From assembly GCA_024641305.1 (NCBI GenBank), contig JAHEDI010000017.1, positions 27,354-69,938 of the forward strand: a DNA stretch of 42,585 bases. The letters run 5' to 3'. Of the stretch, positions 1 through 8,523 are shown one piece after another. Position numbers and translations under genes: made by a program. The notes under the pieces were generated by a model. The model was not told the origin of the DNA. It saw nothing but the letters and a program-made list of their open reading frames with translations, and ran no database searches. How positions within the stretch are numbered: the first letter of the stretch is position 1; every line of letters begins with the position of its first letter. Origin of the DNA: a bacterium (GTDB lineage: Bacteria; Actinomycetota; Acidimicrobiia; Spongiisociales; JAENVV01).

Positions 1-383
1 CCTACCGTGTCCTGACCGAACAGGAATCCGCCGAGGGCTTCTATGACGGAGGTCGCTTGTGCCGAGGCATCACCGACGTCGGTAACCGCTACGGTCATGG
101 TGGCCGTGAAGATGATGTCGCGGCCCAGATTGATCGGAACCTGGGCACCTACGATCCCACCGTCACCGAGGGCCACGTCCGAGGGAGTGGTTGGCGATTC
201 GGCTTCGCCGGCTGTGAAGCCCCCATCACCACCGGAGGTAGGGGCCGAGGTCGGGTCCGGGCTGAGAAGGTTGCCGAGCTCTTCGTCGGTCATGGCGGCA
301 CTGTCGGCACCACTGCAGGCGGCGGCGAGGATTCCGAGGACGAGCAGTCCGGCCAGTAGTCGGATCATCAGGTTTGGTTTCAT
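1..383 (-). CDS. DUF4349-type lipoprotein, 3' end outside window
   Basis: This is the N-terminal 127 codons of a minus-strand gene that runs off the left edge. The start is the ATG at 383. The protein opens with a lipoprotein signal peptide whose lipobox ends LAAAC at about residue 23, so it should be lipid-anchored outside the membrane. A low-complexity Ser/Pro/Gly/Thr linker follows. From about residue 86 the sequence (RDIIFTATMTVAVTDV, then a helix ending in EALGGFLF) matches the start of the DUF4349 domain seen in many actinobacterial and Bacteroidetes lipoproteins. The molecular function of that domain is unknown. The C-terminal part, which usually holds a coiled coil and a transmembrane helix, cannot be seen. 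Confidence 0.7.
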   Translation of the reverse strand, partial: MKPNLMIRLLAGLLVLGILAAACSGADSAAMTDEELGNLLSPDPTSAPTSGGDGGFTAGEAESPTTPSDVALGDGGIVGAQVPINLGRDIIFTATMTVAVTDVGDASAQATSVIEALGGFLFGQDTV

Positions 384-473
384 GCGCGTCCTCCGCAACA
401 TTGAGCTTCGCGGCCTCGGCGGCCATTGGTCATCTGACGTAGCCAAGCATGCGGATGGTTCCGCTGCATCTGC

Positions 474-1328
474 TTAGCGACGCTTTTTGAACTGCCCGAT
501 GATGTCGATGACGGCCTGGCCGACCGTGTCCTGGTTGGTGAGTTCCGGGTGGGCGATGCCTGTCAGGGCCCGGCCGAGGCCCCGTCGGATCTGCCCGATC
601 CAGCTGCGGGCGGCGATGATGCCGGCGCCCGCCTGGACGATGAGTGCACCGAGTCCTGCCGCCAGACCAACCAGCAGTCCGACCCCGATACCGAGACCGA
701 TGAACAATCCGAGTCCGACAACCGCCCCCGACGCAGCCAGGCCAAACCCGGTCCAGTAGGCAGGAGTGGTGCTGGCTCGCAGCGTGACCACGTGCTGCGT
801 GTCGGTGATGGTTTCCACGCGGTGGGCAACCCTGACGGTCCGCAGAGCTCCGGTTCCCTGAGCGATCTTCAAGCCGTGACGCAGTGAGTTGACCGGACTC
901 GCTCGTTTGGTCCACACCGTGGATTCTGGCGTGGTCCGGGTAACCTGGAGCCCTTCGTGCCTGGTCATCCAATCGTTGATGCTCGCCTCGGCCTGGGGGC
1001 GGCTGGCCTCCAACAGGATCTGGTCTGTGATTTGTTTTGGGCCAAAAATTCGTTCGGAGAGGGTTCCCGGCGGAACGACTTCCGGCTTCGAGAGTTCCTC
1101 GGCGAGAGCCTTGGCCACGATGTCGCGGTGGACGCCCAGCTCGTCGGCGACTCGATTGAGCGTCTCGACGTCCACGTCGGTGTCGTCATAGTCCGAGTCG
1201 GTTTGCAGTTCGATGGCTCGGCGCAAGATCCGGTCGGCACGGGCCGGAGATAGCTTCTGCAGACGGTCGGCGATCTCGTTGTCTGTGCTTGTCTGGCGTC
1301 GACTGGTTTGGTTTTGGGATGCCTTCAC
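474..1328 (-). CDS. membrane protein of unknown function with an N-terminal helical domain
   Basis: The reading frame is open upstream to 1427, but the GTG at 1328 is preferred because it lies just after the upstream acetyltransferase gene ends at 1369; this gives 284 aa. Residues about 22-80 form a helical unit (DRLQKLSPARADRILRRA, then LNRVADELGVHRDIVAKAL) like the N-terminal domain of many bacterial membrane proteins of unknown role. The middle (about 90-185) looks soluble and beta-rich. A long Gly-rich hydrophobic stretch at about 190-238 probably makes two membrane helices, and the tail is basic. No enzymatic motif is visible and I do not recognise a named family. It may be co-transcribed with the Eis-like gene upstream. 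Confidence 0.65.
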   Translation of the reverse strand: MKASQNQTSRRQTSTDNEIADRLQKLSPARADRILRRAIELQTDSDYDDTDVDVETLNRVADELGVHRDIVAKALAEELSKPEVVPPGTLSERIFGPKQITDQILLEASRPQAEASINDWMTRHEGLQVTRTTPESTVWTKRASPVNSLRHGLKIAQGTGALRTVRVAHRVETITDTQHVVTLRASTTPAYWTGFGLAASGAVVGLGLFIGLGIGVGLLVGLAAGLGALIVQAGAGIIAARSWIGQIRRGLGRALTGIAHPELTNQDTVGQAVIDIIGQFKKRR

Positions 1329-1368
1329 GGATCCAAGTATCGCGCAGATCGTCGGCTGCGGCCGCCGG

Positions 1369-2577
1369 TTAGAAGAACATTCCTGGATGCGGGCTTGGCA
1401 GCAGGAACGCCTCGTCGAGTTCGGCAAGCAAACCTGCGGGTCCCCGTAACTGGTCGGTCAAGGCGAGGCTTGAAGCAGGATGCACACCGAACCACATCCG
1501 ACTGAACGCATTGATGGAGACCGTCAGGGTCGGGATCGATCCGTCTACGCCAGGCTCGACAAATGATTGCTTGCCGACCGTCACCCTGTACGAACCGTCC
1601 AACCCGGCTCCGTTCCCGTAGGCGCTGAGCGGGTCCGAGAGTTCGACATTGAAGGCAAACTGGTCGCCTGTCCAAGAGCGTTGGGCAACGACGTGGCTCA
1701 GGTCGAGGATTCTCAGCTGCCACCACGCCAGCGCCTGATGGCGTGCCTCGTGGGGTGACTTGGCCGTCTGGATCCGTTGCCGAATTGGATGTTTGAGTAG
1801 GTCATGGAGTTGGATCTCGGGTGGTTCAACCATCTTCACGCTGCGAATCTGATCCCCGAACTCCCGCAACAATGCGAGCAGTTCGAGGATCTGGGCGGGT
1901 TCTTCGTACGACATGAGGTTCACGACGAGCGGGCCGGAGTAGTCCTTCTTGGCGGCCCACACGAAATGGGTGAGGCGCCCAGCTTCGTAATAACCCCAGC
2001 CGGCTCCGTCGGAGTCGGTGGCCACTTCGGCCCTCGTGTAGGTTGCCGGATTGATGGTGACGCCGCCGTGTGACCGTTTTCTCCGCAGGTGGGCGGCGTG
2101 GATTTCTTCCCAGTCCCCGGCGTCGAGGCGCGTCGGGGTCCGGTAAGGAGCGCTGATTTGTAGTGAGCTGGGGTCAAAGACCATCTGGTTGGTGTAGGCG
2201 GACGTTCCGAACCCGAGTCGGTTGTAGAAGCCTTGCTCGAACATGCCTAGGGCGGCGACATGGATTCCTCGCTCGAGCGCGTTGGCGACCACCCTGGCCG
2301 TGGTTTCGGTGGCGAAGCCCTGCTTTCGTCCGATCATGCTGGTGGTGACCGCCGTCACGCAGGCCAGGCTCAAATCGGTTTCAAGGTATCGGATGGTCCC
2401 GTCATGGATCGCTGCCAGTGCTTCGGCCTCGCCGTTGATGGTGCCGACCGCCACGTCGGCGTCCTGCACGTACCCTTCCAGGGCCGCCTGTTCCTCGGGT
2501 GAGGTTGCCCAGCCGATCTCCTTCCACATCCGCTGGATATGGGGAAGGTCTGATTCCTGATATGCCCTGATGGTCAT
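1369..2577 (-). CDS. Eis-like GNAT acetyltransferase with C-terminal SCP2-like domain
   Basis: The product is predicted to transfer acetyl groups from acetyl-CoA to amines. It has the three-part Eis layout: an N-terminal GNAT domain with the acetyl-CoA loop around residues 74-93 (RKQGFA), a degenerate second GNAT domain, and a C-terminal sterol-carrier-like domain (about 290-402). Tyr118 in FYNRLGFG corresponds to the general acid of mycobacterial Eis. The chain ends in Phe402, and in Eis the C-terminal Phe carboxylate takes part in catalysis. The length equals that of Mycobacterium tuberculosis Eis (402 aa). A TAGGTT -10-like box ends six bases before the ATG, suggesting a leaderless mRNA. 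The natural substrate is unknown; aminoglycoside acetylation is possible for this family but not shown here. Confidence 0.85.
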   Translation of the reverse strand: MTIRAYQESDLPHIQRMWKEIGWATSPEEQAALEGYVQDADVAVGTINGEAEALAAIHDGTIRYLETDLSLACVTAVTTSMIGRKQGFATETTARVVANALERGIHVAALGMFEQGFYNRLGFGTSAYTNQMVFDPSSLQISAPYRTPTRLDAGDWEEIHAAHLRRKRSHGGVTINPATYTRAEVATDSDGAGWGYYEAGRLTHFVWAAKKDYSGPLVVNLMSYEEPAQILELLALLREFGDQIRSVKMVEPPEIQLHDLLKHPIRQRIQTAKSPHEARHQALAWWQLRILDLSHVVAQRSWTGDQFAFNVELSDPLSAYGNGAGLDGSYRVTVGKQSFVEPGVDGSIPTLTVSINAFSRMWFGVHPASSLALTDQLRGPAGLLAELDEAFLLPSPHPGMFF

Positions 2578-2583
2578 GGGCGC

Positions 2584-2589
2584 AACCTA
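2584..2589 (-). promoter_or_regulatory. -10 box of a leaderless promoter
   Basis: On the minus strand TAGGTT lies six bases before the ATG of the Eis-like gene, so transcription would start at or next to the A of the start codon. No clear -35 box is seen. Confidence 0.4.
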
Positions 2590-2596
2590 ATCGTGA

Positions 2597-4024
2597 TCAG
2601 CTCGGACGGAGACCTGATTTTTGAACCTTCCCCATGGCGTTACGAGGAAGTGCGTCCACAAAGACATACTGGCGTGGCTGTTTGTAACGCGCCAGATGCG
2701 CGGCGGCGTGACGGCGTAATGAGGCTTCTTCGGCGTCGCCGACCACATAGGCCACCGGGATTTCGCCGAGGTCCTCGTCAGGATGTCCCACAACCGCGGT
2801 CTCCGACACGCCCGTGACTTCATTGAGGATTCGTTCGATTTCTTTTGGATAGACATTGAATCCGCCTGTGATGATCAGGTCGTGGGATCGGCCGAGCAGG
2901 GTCACCCTCCCTTCTTCATCCATCCTGGCGAGATCGCCGGTCCGGAAAAACTTGTCGGCCGTGTATGACTCGAGGGTCTTGTCCGGCAGTTGCCAGTACC
3001 CGGCGAACAAGCTAGGACCCTGAATCTGCAATACGCCGACTTCATCGACCGGAACCGGACGGTCGGATTCGTCGGTCACCCTGGCGATGTAGCCGGGCAA
3101 CGGGAATCCCACGGTCCCGGCTTGGCGGGGTCCATCGTATGGATTCGAGCAGATCATCCCGGCCTCGGTCATTCCATAGCGTTCAAGGATCGTGTGCCCG
3201 GTTCGGCCGGCAAACTCAGCGAAGACGTGTTCGGCGAGCGGCGCCGAGCCCGAAATGAAGAGGCGCATGTTGCTGCAGTCGTGGGATCCGAACTCCGGGT
3301 CTGAAAGCAGCCTGGCGTAGAAGGTCGGTACACCCATCATGACGGTGGCCGTTGAGAGTTGGTCACGGATCGCGGCTACGTCGAACTGTTCCATGAATAT
3401 GACGCGTGACCCGCCGAGCAGAGCGCAGTGGAGCGCCACGAACAGTCCGTGGACGTGAAAAATCGGGAGAGCGTGGAGGAGCACGTCGTCTGGTTGCCAA
3501 TGCCAGATATCAAAGAGGGTTAGGGCGTTGTCTCTGAGGCATCCATGTGTCAGCATCGCCCCTTTTGATCGACCGGTGGTGCCAGACGTGTACAGGATGG
3601 CCGCCACATCGGCATCGGTGCGTTCGACCGTTTCGACGACCGTGTCGCCAACCCCGAGCAACGATCCGGCGCCAGTCGGTCCCATGGTCAACGTTGGCGC
3701 ATCGGGAAGCTCGTTCTCGGCGATGACGACTCGTGGACCGGCATCCGAGATGAAAAAGGAGATTTCCGACGCCGTATAGGCCGGGTTCAATGGCACGTAG
3801 ATCGCACCGATCCGCAAGCAGGCCAGGTAGACGGCTACCGAATGGGCCGACTTCGGGAGAACCACCACCACCCGCTCTCCCGGTTCGACGCCCCTCGCGC
3901 GCAGGGAACCTGCGATTCGGGCGGATAGATCGAGCAGCTCGCCGAAAGTCCACGTGGCCGAGGGTGTGTCGAGGAAGGCAGCCTCGAGGTCAAGCTTGCT
4001 GGTGAGAGTTGAAAACAGGTTCAT
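2597..4024 (-). CDS. matB: malonyl-CoA synthetase (AMP-forming acyl-CoA ligase)
   Basis: This is an ANL-superfamily enzyme of 475 aa. It is predicted to activate malonate with ATP and join it to CoA, giving malonyl-CoA. The phosphate-binding loop YTSGTTGRSKGAMLTH lies at about residues 145-160. It is followed by a MatB-like stretch (HALPIFHVHGLFVALHCALL), the adenine-binding segment LERYGMTEAG, the hinge region FFRTGDLARMDEEGRVTLLG and DLIITGGFNVYPKEIE. The catalytic lysine is K466 in MGKVQK. These segments fit MatB better than long-chain fatty acyl ligases, but substrate specificity is inferred. The ATG at 4024 is the start. It lies 20 bp upstream of the Eis-like gene on the same strand, so the two may be co-transcribed. 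Confidence 0.8.
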   Translation of the reverse strand: MNLFSTLTSKLDLEAAFLDTPSATWTFGELLDLSARIAGSLRARGVEPGERVVVVLPKSAHSVAVYLACLRIGAIYVPLNPAYTASEISFFISDAGPRVVIAENELPDAPTLTMGPTGAGSLLGVGDTVVETVERTDADVAAILYTSGTTGRSKGAMLTHGCLRDNALTLFDIWHWQPDDVLLHALPIFHVHGLFVALHCALLGGSRVIFMEQFDVAAIRDQLSTATVMMGVPTFYARLLSDPEFGSHDCSNMRLFISGSAPLAEHVFAEFAGRTGHTILERYGMTEAGMICSNPYDGPRQAGTVGFPLPGYIARVTDESDRPVPVDEVGVLQIQGPSLFAGYWQLPDKTLESYTADKFFRTGDLARMDEEGRVTLLGRSHDLIITGGFNVYPKEIERILNEVTGVSETAVVGHPDEDLGEIPVAYVVGDAEEASLRRHAAAHLARYKQPRQYVFVDALPRNAMGKVQKSGLRPS

Positions 4025-4130
4025 GATGCTGGTCGGCGATGCCCCGCGCGGTCAGCGGCTCGAACCCTCTTCGATCTCGGGGATCTGGATGATACCGGTT
4101 CGTTCAACCTGGCTCCCATGGTTCTATCGG

Positions 4131-4862
4131 TCATTCGATGTGGACCTTCGATGGTGCTCTCCACACGAAGGATGGGTGAGCGTCGCTGGGCGGCCAGTAT
4201 TTGTCGTTCCGGTAGGCCCAGAACTCGAATGGATTATCGAAATAGGCGAACGTTTCTACGGTCGACCGAAACTCCCGCCGCCTCGCCAGGGCCACCACCA
4301 CGCCGATAGTGCCGGCCCCAACGAGCCAGCCGGCGTAGCCGATCTGGTAGAGGGGTCCGAACCAGCGGTTCTGCCAAACATGGAGCGCCTCGTGCCGCTT
4401 GATGAATTGGCGCCGACCTGCCGAGGCTTCCAGGTCGTCGAAATCGATCGAACCGGCGGCTCCCGAGATGACGTTGCCGAGGGTTAAAGCGTATCCACGT
4501 TTGAGGCTGATCCCCGCCGAGTACACCTGATGGTTCTGTCGATAGGTGAGGTCGAATCGGTAACCGGACGATGCCCGGGGCAGGTTCGCGAGGTTCAACA
4601 GGAGACCGGCCGTCGTGCCGAGCAAACCCCACGTGCTATCAAGAAGGAAGGCGATAATTCCGCGGCCTTTCCAGTCGTACATCCATCTCCAACCCGAAAT
4701 GGCACCATTCGCCGCCCCAGCTGTCGCCGCCGGAATCGGAATACCAATGAGCCAGCCAACCGCCCACGCCAGGCCGCCACCGACAGTACCGGCCAAGACG
4801 GCCTCCATCAGCCGGCGAGGCCAGACGGTCTGTAGTTCCGGTCTTGGCAGATTCAGTGCCAC
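4131..4862 (-). CDS. membrane protein with HExxH zincin-like motif
   Basis: The chosen start is the GTG at 4862. It overlaps the end of the CPBP gene and has AAGGAG four bases upstream, giving 243 aa. Residues about 20-90 hold Gly/Ala-rich hydrophobic segments, probably two or three membrane helices. The C-terminal half contains RHEALHVWQNRWFGPLYQ, with H157, E158 and H161 forming an HExxH motif followed by Gln164. The later NPFEFWAY (Glu213) could supply a third metal ligand. This layout is seen in unassigned membrane-linked metallopeptidase-like proteins. Whether it cleaves peptides is unknown. Overlap with the CPBP protease gene suggests the two are made together. Confidence 0.7.
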   Translation of the reverse strand: MALNLPRPELQTVWPRRLMEAVLAGTVGGGLAWAVGWLIGIPIPAATAGAANGAISGWRWMYDWKGRGIIAFLLDSTWGLLGTTAGLLLNLANLPRASSGYRFDLTYRQNHQVYSAGISLKRGYALTLGNVISGAAGSIDFDDLEASAGRRQFIKRHEALHVWQNRWFGPLYQIGYAGWLVGAGTIGVVVALARRREFRSTVETFAYFDNPFEFWAYRNDKYWPPSDAHPSFVWRAPSKVHIE

Positions 4863-5662
4863 AGGACTCCTTGGTGTGTCAGAGCAGCGATGTCCATGGT
4901 CGCGGCAATCGCGATGTGGAGGGCGGCACCCCACCACACCGAATTGGTTCGCAGGGATAGCGTACCCAACGTTACGCCTCCGAGGATTGCCCCGATCGCC
5001 TCGGCGAGCGGCTTGGCGAAGTGGATCATGTTGTAGGGAATGACCATCATGAATATGGCTGCGTAGCCCAGTCTCCACTTGAGTCCGTGGATCATGAACC
5101 CTCTGAAGAAGAACTCGAGTGCCACGAATTGGGCGGCATACATGACCCACCAGGCCCACATATTCGGCCAGAGGCCTTCACCGGGATGCAGGTCGTAGAA
5201 CGGATATTTGGCAAGGAAGGCCGGTGAGTAGGAAGCCCAGATGACGATAGGCACGGAGATAGCGAACAGCACAACATATGGCTTCCAATGGGCTGAGAGG
5301 CCGTGCCAGGCAACCCCGAAATCGCGAATACGTTTCCGGAGGATCAACTTGATTGCCAGCACCGGCAGGCCGACGTAGGCGAACAGCTGCACTACCGTCC
5401 AAACGGTCAGCCGGGCGAGTTGTCCCGTCTCGGCCGACGAGAGCCAACGGGAGGCGGGTTCCGAATTCAACCCGAAACTCGCCAGGAAGCCGGGAACCCA
5501 CGCCGGGTCTTTGGCGAAGAAGTTGATGATGGTGAGGGCCAGGGCAGAAGTTATGGCGACGACCGCCACGAGCCGGTTGGCGTCGCCTGGTCCATCCTTG
5601 CGATAGGCGTCAGAGGCGGCGTCGGCGCGCTGGGCAGTTTGTCGGACATAGGTGGCAAACAT
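4853..5662 (-). CDS. CPBP-family intramembrane metalloprotease
   Basis: This polytopic membrane protein of 269 aa has the three motifs of the CPBP (CAAX protease / bacteriocin-processing, ABI) family near the C-terminus. They are LEFFFRGF (Glu183 and Arg187), NMIHF (His214) and HIAIAATMD (His249, Asp257). The first Glu of the usual EExxxR motif is Leu here, as in a number of family members. The enzyme would cleave substrates within or next to the membrane; the substrate is unknown. The start is the ATG at 5662. A TAGGGT box nine bases upstream could give a very short leader. The gene overlaps the downstream HExxH gene by 10 bp. Confidence 0.85.
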   Translation of the reverse strand: MFATYVRQTAQRADAASDAYRKDGPGDANRLVAVVAITSALALTIINFFAKDPAWVPGFLASFGLNSEPASRWLSSAETGQLARLTVWTVVQLFAYVGLPVLAIKLILRKRIRDFGVAWHGLSAHWKPYVVLFAISVPIVIWASYSPAFLAKYPFYDLHPGEGLWPNMWAWWVMYAAQFVALEFFFRGFMIHGLKWRLGYAAIFMMVIPYNMIHFAKPLAEAIGAILGGVTLGTLSLRTNSVWWGAALHIAIAATMDIAALTHQGVLWH

Positions 5663-5743
5663 GAATTGGCAACCCTACCGGCATCGGGCTCGAAGTGACT
5701 TTGGTACGTGGCGGTCTCGGTGGTGGAGGGAGATGCTTTTGAG

Positions 5744-6943
5744 ATGAAACGTCTTGTCTTATGTGTTTTGTTGCTGGTGTTGGTGTTGTCGGGCTGCGGT
5801 GACGATGTGAATACATTGAGCTTCACGGCCGCCGACAGCGGTTCGGAAGTGCGAGTCGGGGCGGGAGACCAGTTTCAGGTGGTCCTCGAGTCGAACCCGA
5901 GTACCGGCTATTCGTGGGAAGTCACCGGGGAACCCGATCCGAGCGTTCTGGAGTTGGTGAGCCACGGTTTTGAGGGGGCTGATGCGGACCTTGTTGGTGC
6001 GGCTGGTACCGAAGTATTCGTGTTTAGGGCGGTGCGGTTCGGAGCCGAAATCCTGCGGTTGGAGTACTTCCGACCTTTTGATGACCCACCGGTCGCCGAG
6101 CGGGTCGTCGAGTTCATCGTCCGAGTTGACGACGCATCGTGGCCACCGGACGATGCCGCACGTCCGTCGACATCGACCACTTCAGCACCCACTGTGACGG
6201 CGGTGACATCAGGCACGACGATTGATAGCGCTGTCCCGGTGTCCTCCCTGTTTGACGGGGAAGGGGCTCGCTTGGCTCGCGTGAGTGGGTTCCTCCTCGA
6301 CGACGGGGCGAGCACCCGTCTATGTGAATTGCTGATGGAGTCTTTCCCTCCTCAATGTGGCGGGGCATGGGTTGTCATTGCCAATCCCGGTTTGCTGGAT
6401 CCCGAGTTGAGTGAGGCGCAAGGCATTCGATGGACCGACCTTCCGATCGTGCTAAATGCGCAGTTTGATGGCGAGCGACTGGTCATCGACGATCCTGCTG
6501 ACAGTGTGGTGCCGACAGCTGCCGACACCGCACTCGTTGAGGGGTTCATGTCCTTCGTTGAGAATCCATCCGCCGATACGGTGCTGGCCGTTCCGTTTGG
6601 AGACGAGGTTGTCCTCGGTTTGAGCGATGTCGCCGCGACGTCGTTCGTGCGTAATGAACTCGCTGATCCGGCTACCTGGGTCATCGACGAGTCGGAATAC
6701 GACGGTTATGCCGGGCCGTTCTCGATTCTCGACGTCGCCAAGCGGCCGATTGAGATAACGATCGGCTCCCATGGTCGATGCGTCGGTCCGCCGGTTCCGG
6801 CCCCGGAAGGATTCGAAGGGTATCGGCGGGTGAGCATTCAGCCCGCTACCGCAACGAGTTGCCTTGAATGGTGGACCGTCGACTTCTTCGTTGATGACGC
6901 CGGTCTGGTTGAGGCCGTGACTCTTGATTTGTTCGGTCCGTGA
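5744..6943 (+). CDS. lipoprotein with chagasin-like (I42) protease-inhibitor domain
   Basis: This 399-aa protein has a signal peptide with the lipobox VLSGC (Cys18), so it should be lipid-anchored outside the cell. Residues about 35-145 match the chagasin family of cysteine-protease inhibitors, with the diagnostic loop NPSTGYSW and a terminal strand VVEFIVRVDD. After a Ser/Thr/Pro linker comes a second beta-rich region (about 175-290, with LDDGASTRLCELL and paired cysteines), then a third region of about 100 residues. I do not recognise these last two. The ATG at 5744 is chosen because it directly precedes the signal peptide. The gene is divergent from the CPBP and HExxH protease genes, but those are metalloproteases, so a direct inhibitor-target link is not implied. 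Confidence 0.75.
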   Translation: MKRLVLCVLLLVLVLSGCGDDVNTLSFTAADSGSEVRVGAGDQFQVVLESNPSTGYSWEVTGEPDPSVLELVSHGFEGADADLVGAAGTEVFVFRAVRFGAEILRLEYFRPFDDPPVAERVVEFIVRVDDASWPPDDAARPSTSTTSAPTVTAVTSGTTIDSAVPVSSLFDGEGARLARVSGFLLDDGASTRLCELLMESFPPQCGGAWVVIANPGLLDPELSEAQGIRWTDLPIVLNAQFDGERLVIDDPADSVVPTAADTALVEGFMSFVENPSADTVLAVPFGDEVVLGLSDVAATSFVRNELADPATWVIDESEYDGYAGPFSILDVAKRPIEITIGSHGRCVGPPVPAPEGFEGYRRVSIQPATATSCLEWWTVDFFVDDAGLVEAVTLDLFGP

Positions 6944-6966
6944 GCGGTTTGGAGCGTGCGCACATA

Positions 6967-7001
6967 GACGATGGGGTCCGCCAGAAGCGAACCCCATCGT
7001 C
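6967..7001 (+). terminator. hairpin, possible terminator
   Basis: A perfect 11-bp inverted repeat (GACGATGGGGT, then ACCCCATCGTC) has a 13-base loop and lies 23 bases after the lipoprotein stop codon. No T-run follows, so it may slow polymerase or protect the mRNA end rather than terminate intrinsically. Confidence 0.4.
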
Positions 7002-7126
7002 AACGCAGGCCGGAGGAGGACTGTGCTTGAGAGCAGTCTGGTTGTGGATTGTGTCAGGAATGTAAACGCCGACGGTCGCCTCGATGAACGGGATCTCAAC
7101 ATTCGGGCTTCAGCCAATTCGCTTCC

Positions 7127-7161
7127 GTGACCGGTGGTCGCAACAACCGGTCACCTAGGCT
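7127..7161 (+). promoter_or_regulatory. palindromic operator candidate and -10 box before the dienelactone hydrolase gene
   Basis: GTGACCGGT (7127-7135) and its perfect inverse ACCGGTCAC (7146-7154) are separated by 10 bases. They directly precede TAGGCT (7156-7161), a plausible -10 box. The palindrome would cover the -35 zone, as expected for a repressor site. The mRNA would begin near 7168, just before the AGGAGG ribosome-binding site. Confidence 0.4.
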
Positions 7162-7180
7162 GGGCCAGGAGGAGGTGACC

Positions 7181-7861
7181 ATGGGTCAGATGGTTGAGTT
7201 TGCGTCGAACGGGTCGAAGGCGAGCGGGTACCTGGCGGTTCCGCCGAGCGGTTCGGGACCCGGGGTGGTTGTCATCCAGGAATGGTGGGGCCTGGTCCCA
7301 CACATCAAAGACGTCGCCGACCGATTCGCGGCTGCGGGGTTTGTGGCGCTGGCTCCCGACCTCTACGACGGCCAGGAGACAACCGAACCGGATGAAGCCG
7401 GGAAGATCATGATGAACATGGAACTCGAAAGGGCCGCTACCCACATGATGGGAGCGGTTGACTTCCTGGTTGGGCACGACTCCACGACGAGCGATCGGAT
7501 CGGGGCGGTGGGTTTTTGTATGGGTGGTGGCTTGGTGCTTTGGCTCTCGACACTCAAACCGGAGGTCGTTGCGTGTGTCCCGTTCTACGGAGCAATTCCC
7601 TGGGACTCGATGCAACCCGAATATGCGGCCTCGAGTGCCGCCTATCTCGGTCACTATGCCGAGAACGATGGGTGGGCAACCCAGGAGGGCGCCCGCAATC
7701 TGGAACAGCATCTCATGGGTCTTGGCAAGGATGCCAACTTCTATTTCTATGAGGGAACCGACCATGCATTCTTCAATGACGATCGCCCGGAGGTCTATGA
7801 CGAGGCGGCTTCACAGGTTGCCTGGCAGCGGACGATCGACTTCTTCCGAGATCGTTTGTGA
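7181..7861 (+). CDS. dienelactone hydrolase family protein
   Basis: This is an alpha/beta hydrolase of 226 aa, predicted to be cytosolic. The start is the ATG at 7181 with a strong AGGAGG site; the frame is open further upstream but lacks such a site. The family catalytic residues are visible: Glu34 in QEWWG, the nucleophile Cys113 in GFCMGG, Asp163 in AENDGW and His195 in TDHAFF. The original family member opens the lactone ring of dienelactone in chloroaromatic breakdown. Homologues in genomes without that pathway act on other lactones or esters, and no aromatic-degradation genes lie nearby, so the substrate is open. Confidence 0.88.
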   Translation: MGQMVEFASNGSKASGYLAVPPSGSGPGVVVIQEWWGLVPHIKDVADRFAAAGFVALAPDLYDGQETTEPDEAGKIMMNMELERAATHMMGAVDFLVGHDSTTSDRIGAVGFCMGGGLVLWLSTLKPEVVACVPFYGAIPWDSMQPEYAASSAAYLGHYAENDGWATQEGARNLEQHLMGLGKDANFYFYEGTDHAFFNDDRPEVYDEAASQVAWQRTIDFFRDRL

Positions 7862-7865
7862 GTGA

Positions 7866-8504
7866 ATGACCGATAGGCAGCTCTTCTTCCGACCTATCAA
7901 GCACCGAACAGTCATCAAAGCGCTGCGGCCAGCGCTGGTATGGGCGTATGTCGCGGCGTTTATTGCCGCCCTGTTGGTGGGTTTGGTCGGGCTACTGGCA
8001 CTTGTCGTTGCATCGGGGGTGTGGGTCTTCAACCGGGAACTGGCTATCGGTGGATCGGCCGGCGAAGTGATCCGTTACGGTCTCTGGGTCGCCGGTCCGG
8101 TCACCGTCGGAGTTGCCGTCGCCGGTGCTGCCTATGGGTCGACCGAGTCCCGATCGTTCCCTCGGACTGTCGCCGGCACTGTTGTGGGCGTTGCGATCGG
8201 AGCCGCATTGCTCGGCGTTGGGGCATCTGGATTCGCCGCCGCTGGTCTGGCCGCCGGGTGGGCGAGCGCCATGCCAGCCAATCGACCGGGTCGGATCGCC
8301 GCCAGAGGGCTGCCGATGCTCATCGCGGCCGTCGTGGCCACCGTGTGGCCGCTCGGCAGAATCGACGATCTTGGCCGGGGCTTGCTGGTGGCGGTCCTCC
8401 TTTTGTCTCCGCTCGTGGCGGCGGTGCTCGTGTGGATTGGAGATGCCCTCTGGGTGGCGGTGTTGGGCCGAAAAGAGGAACCGAAGGCCGACCCCGGCAG
8501 TTGA
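7866..8504 (+). CDS. polytopic membrane protein of unknown function
   Basis: This 212-aa protein is rich in Ala, Val, Gly and Leu. It has about five predicted membrane helices (roughly residues 25-52, 66-88, 100-135, 148-165 and 170-195), with a basic N-terminus and a charged C-terminal tail. No catalytic or binding motif is visible, and I do not recognise a family. The ATG at 7866 lies four bases after the hydrolase stop. The next gene begins 19 bases downstream. Its place directly before NfeD-like and flotillin genes suggests it belongs to that membrane-organising cluster. Confidence 0.7.
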   Translation: MTDRQLFFRPIKHRTVIKALRPALVWAYVAAFIAALLVGLVGLLALVVASGVWVFNRELAIGGSAGEVIRYGLWVAGPVTVGVAVAGAAYGSTESRSFPRTVAGTVVGVAIGAALLGVGASGFAAAGLAAGWASAMPANRPGRIAARGLPMLIAAVVATVWPLGRIDDLGRGLLVAVLLLSPLVAAVLVWIGDALWVAVLGRKEEPKADPGS

Positions 8505-8523
8505 TATCGAAAGGAGAAGAACT

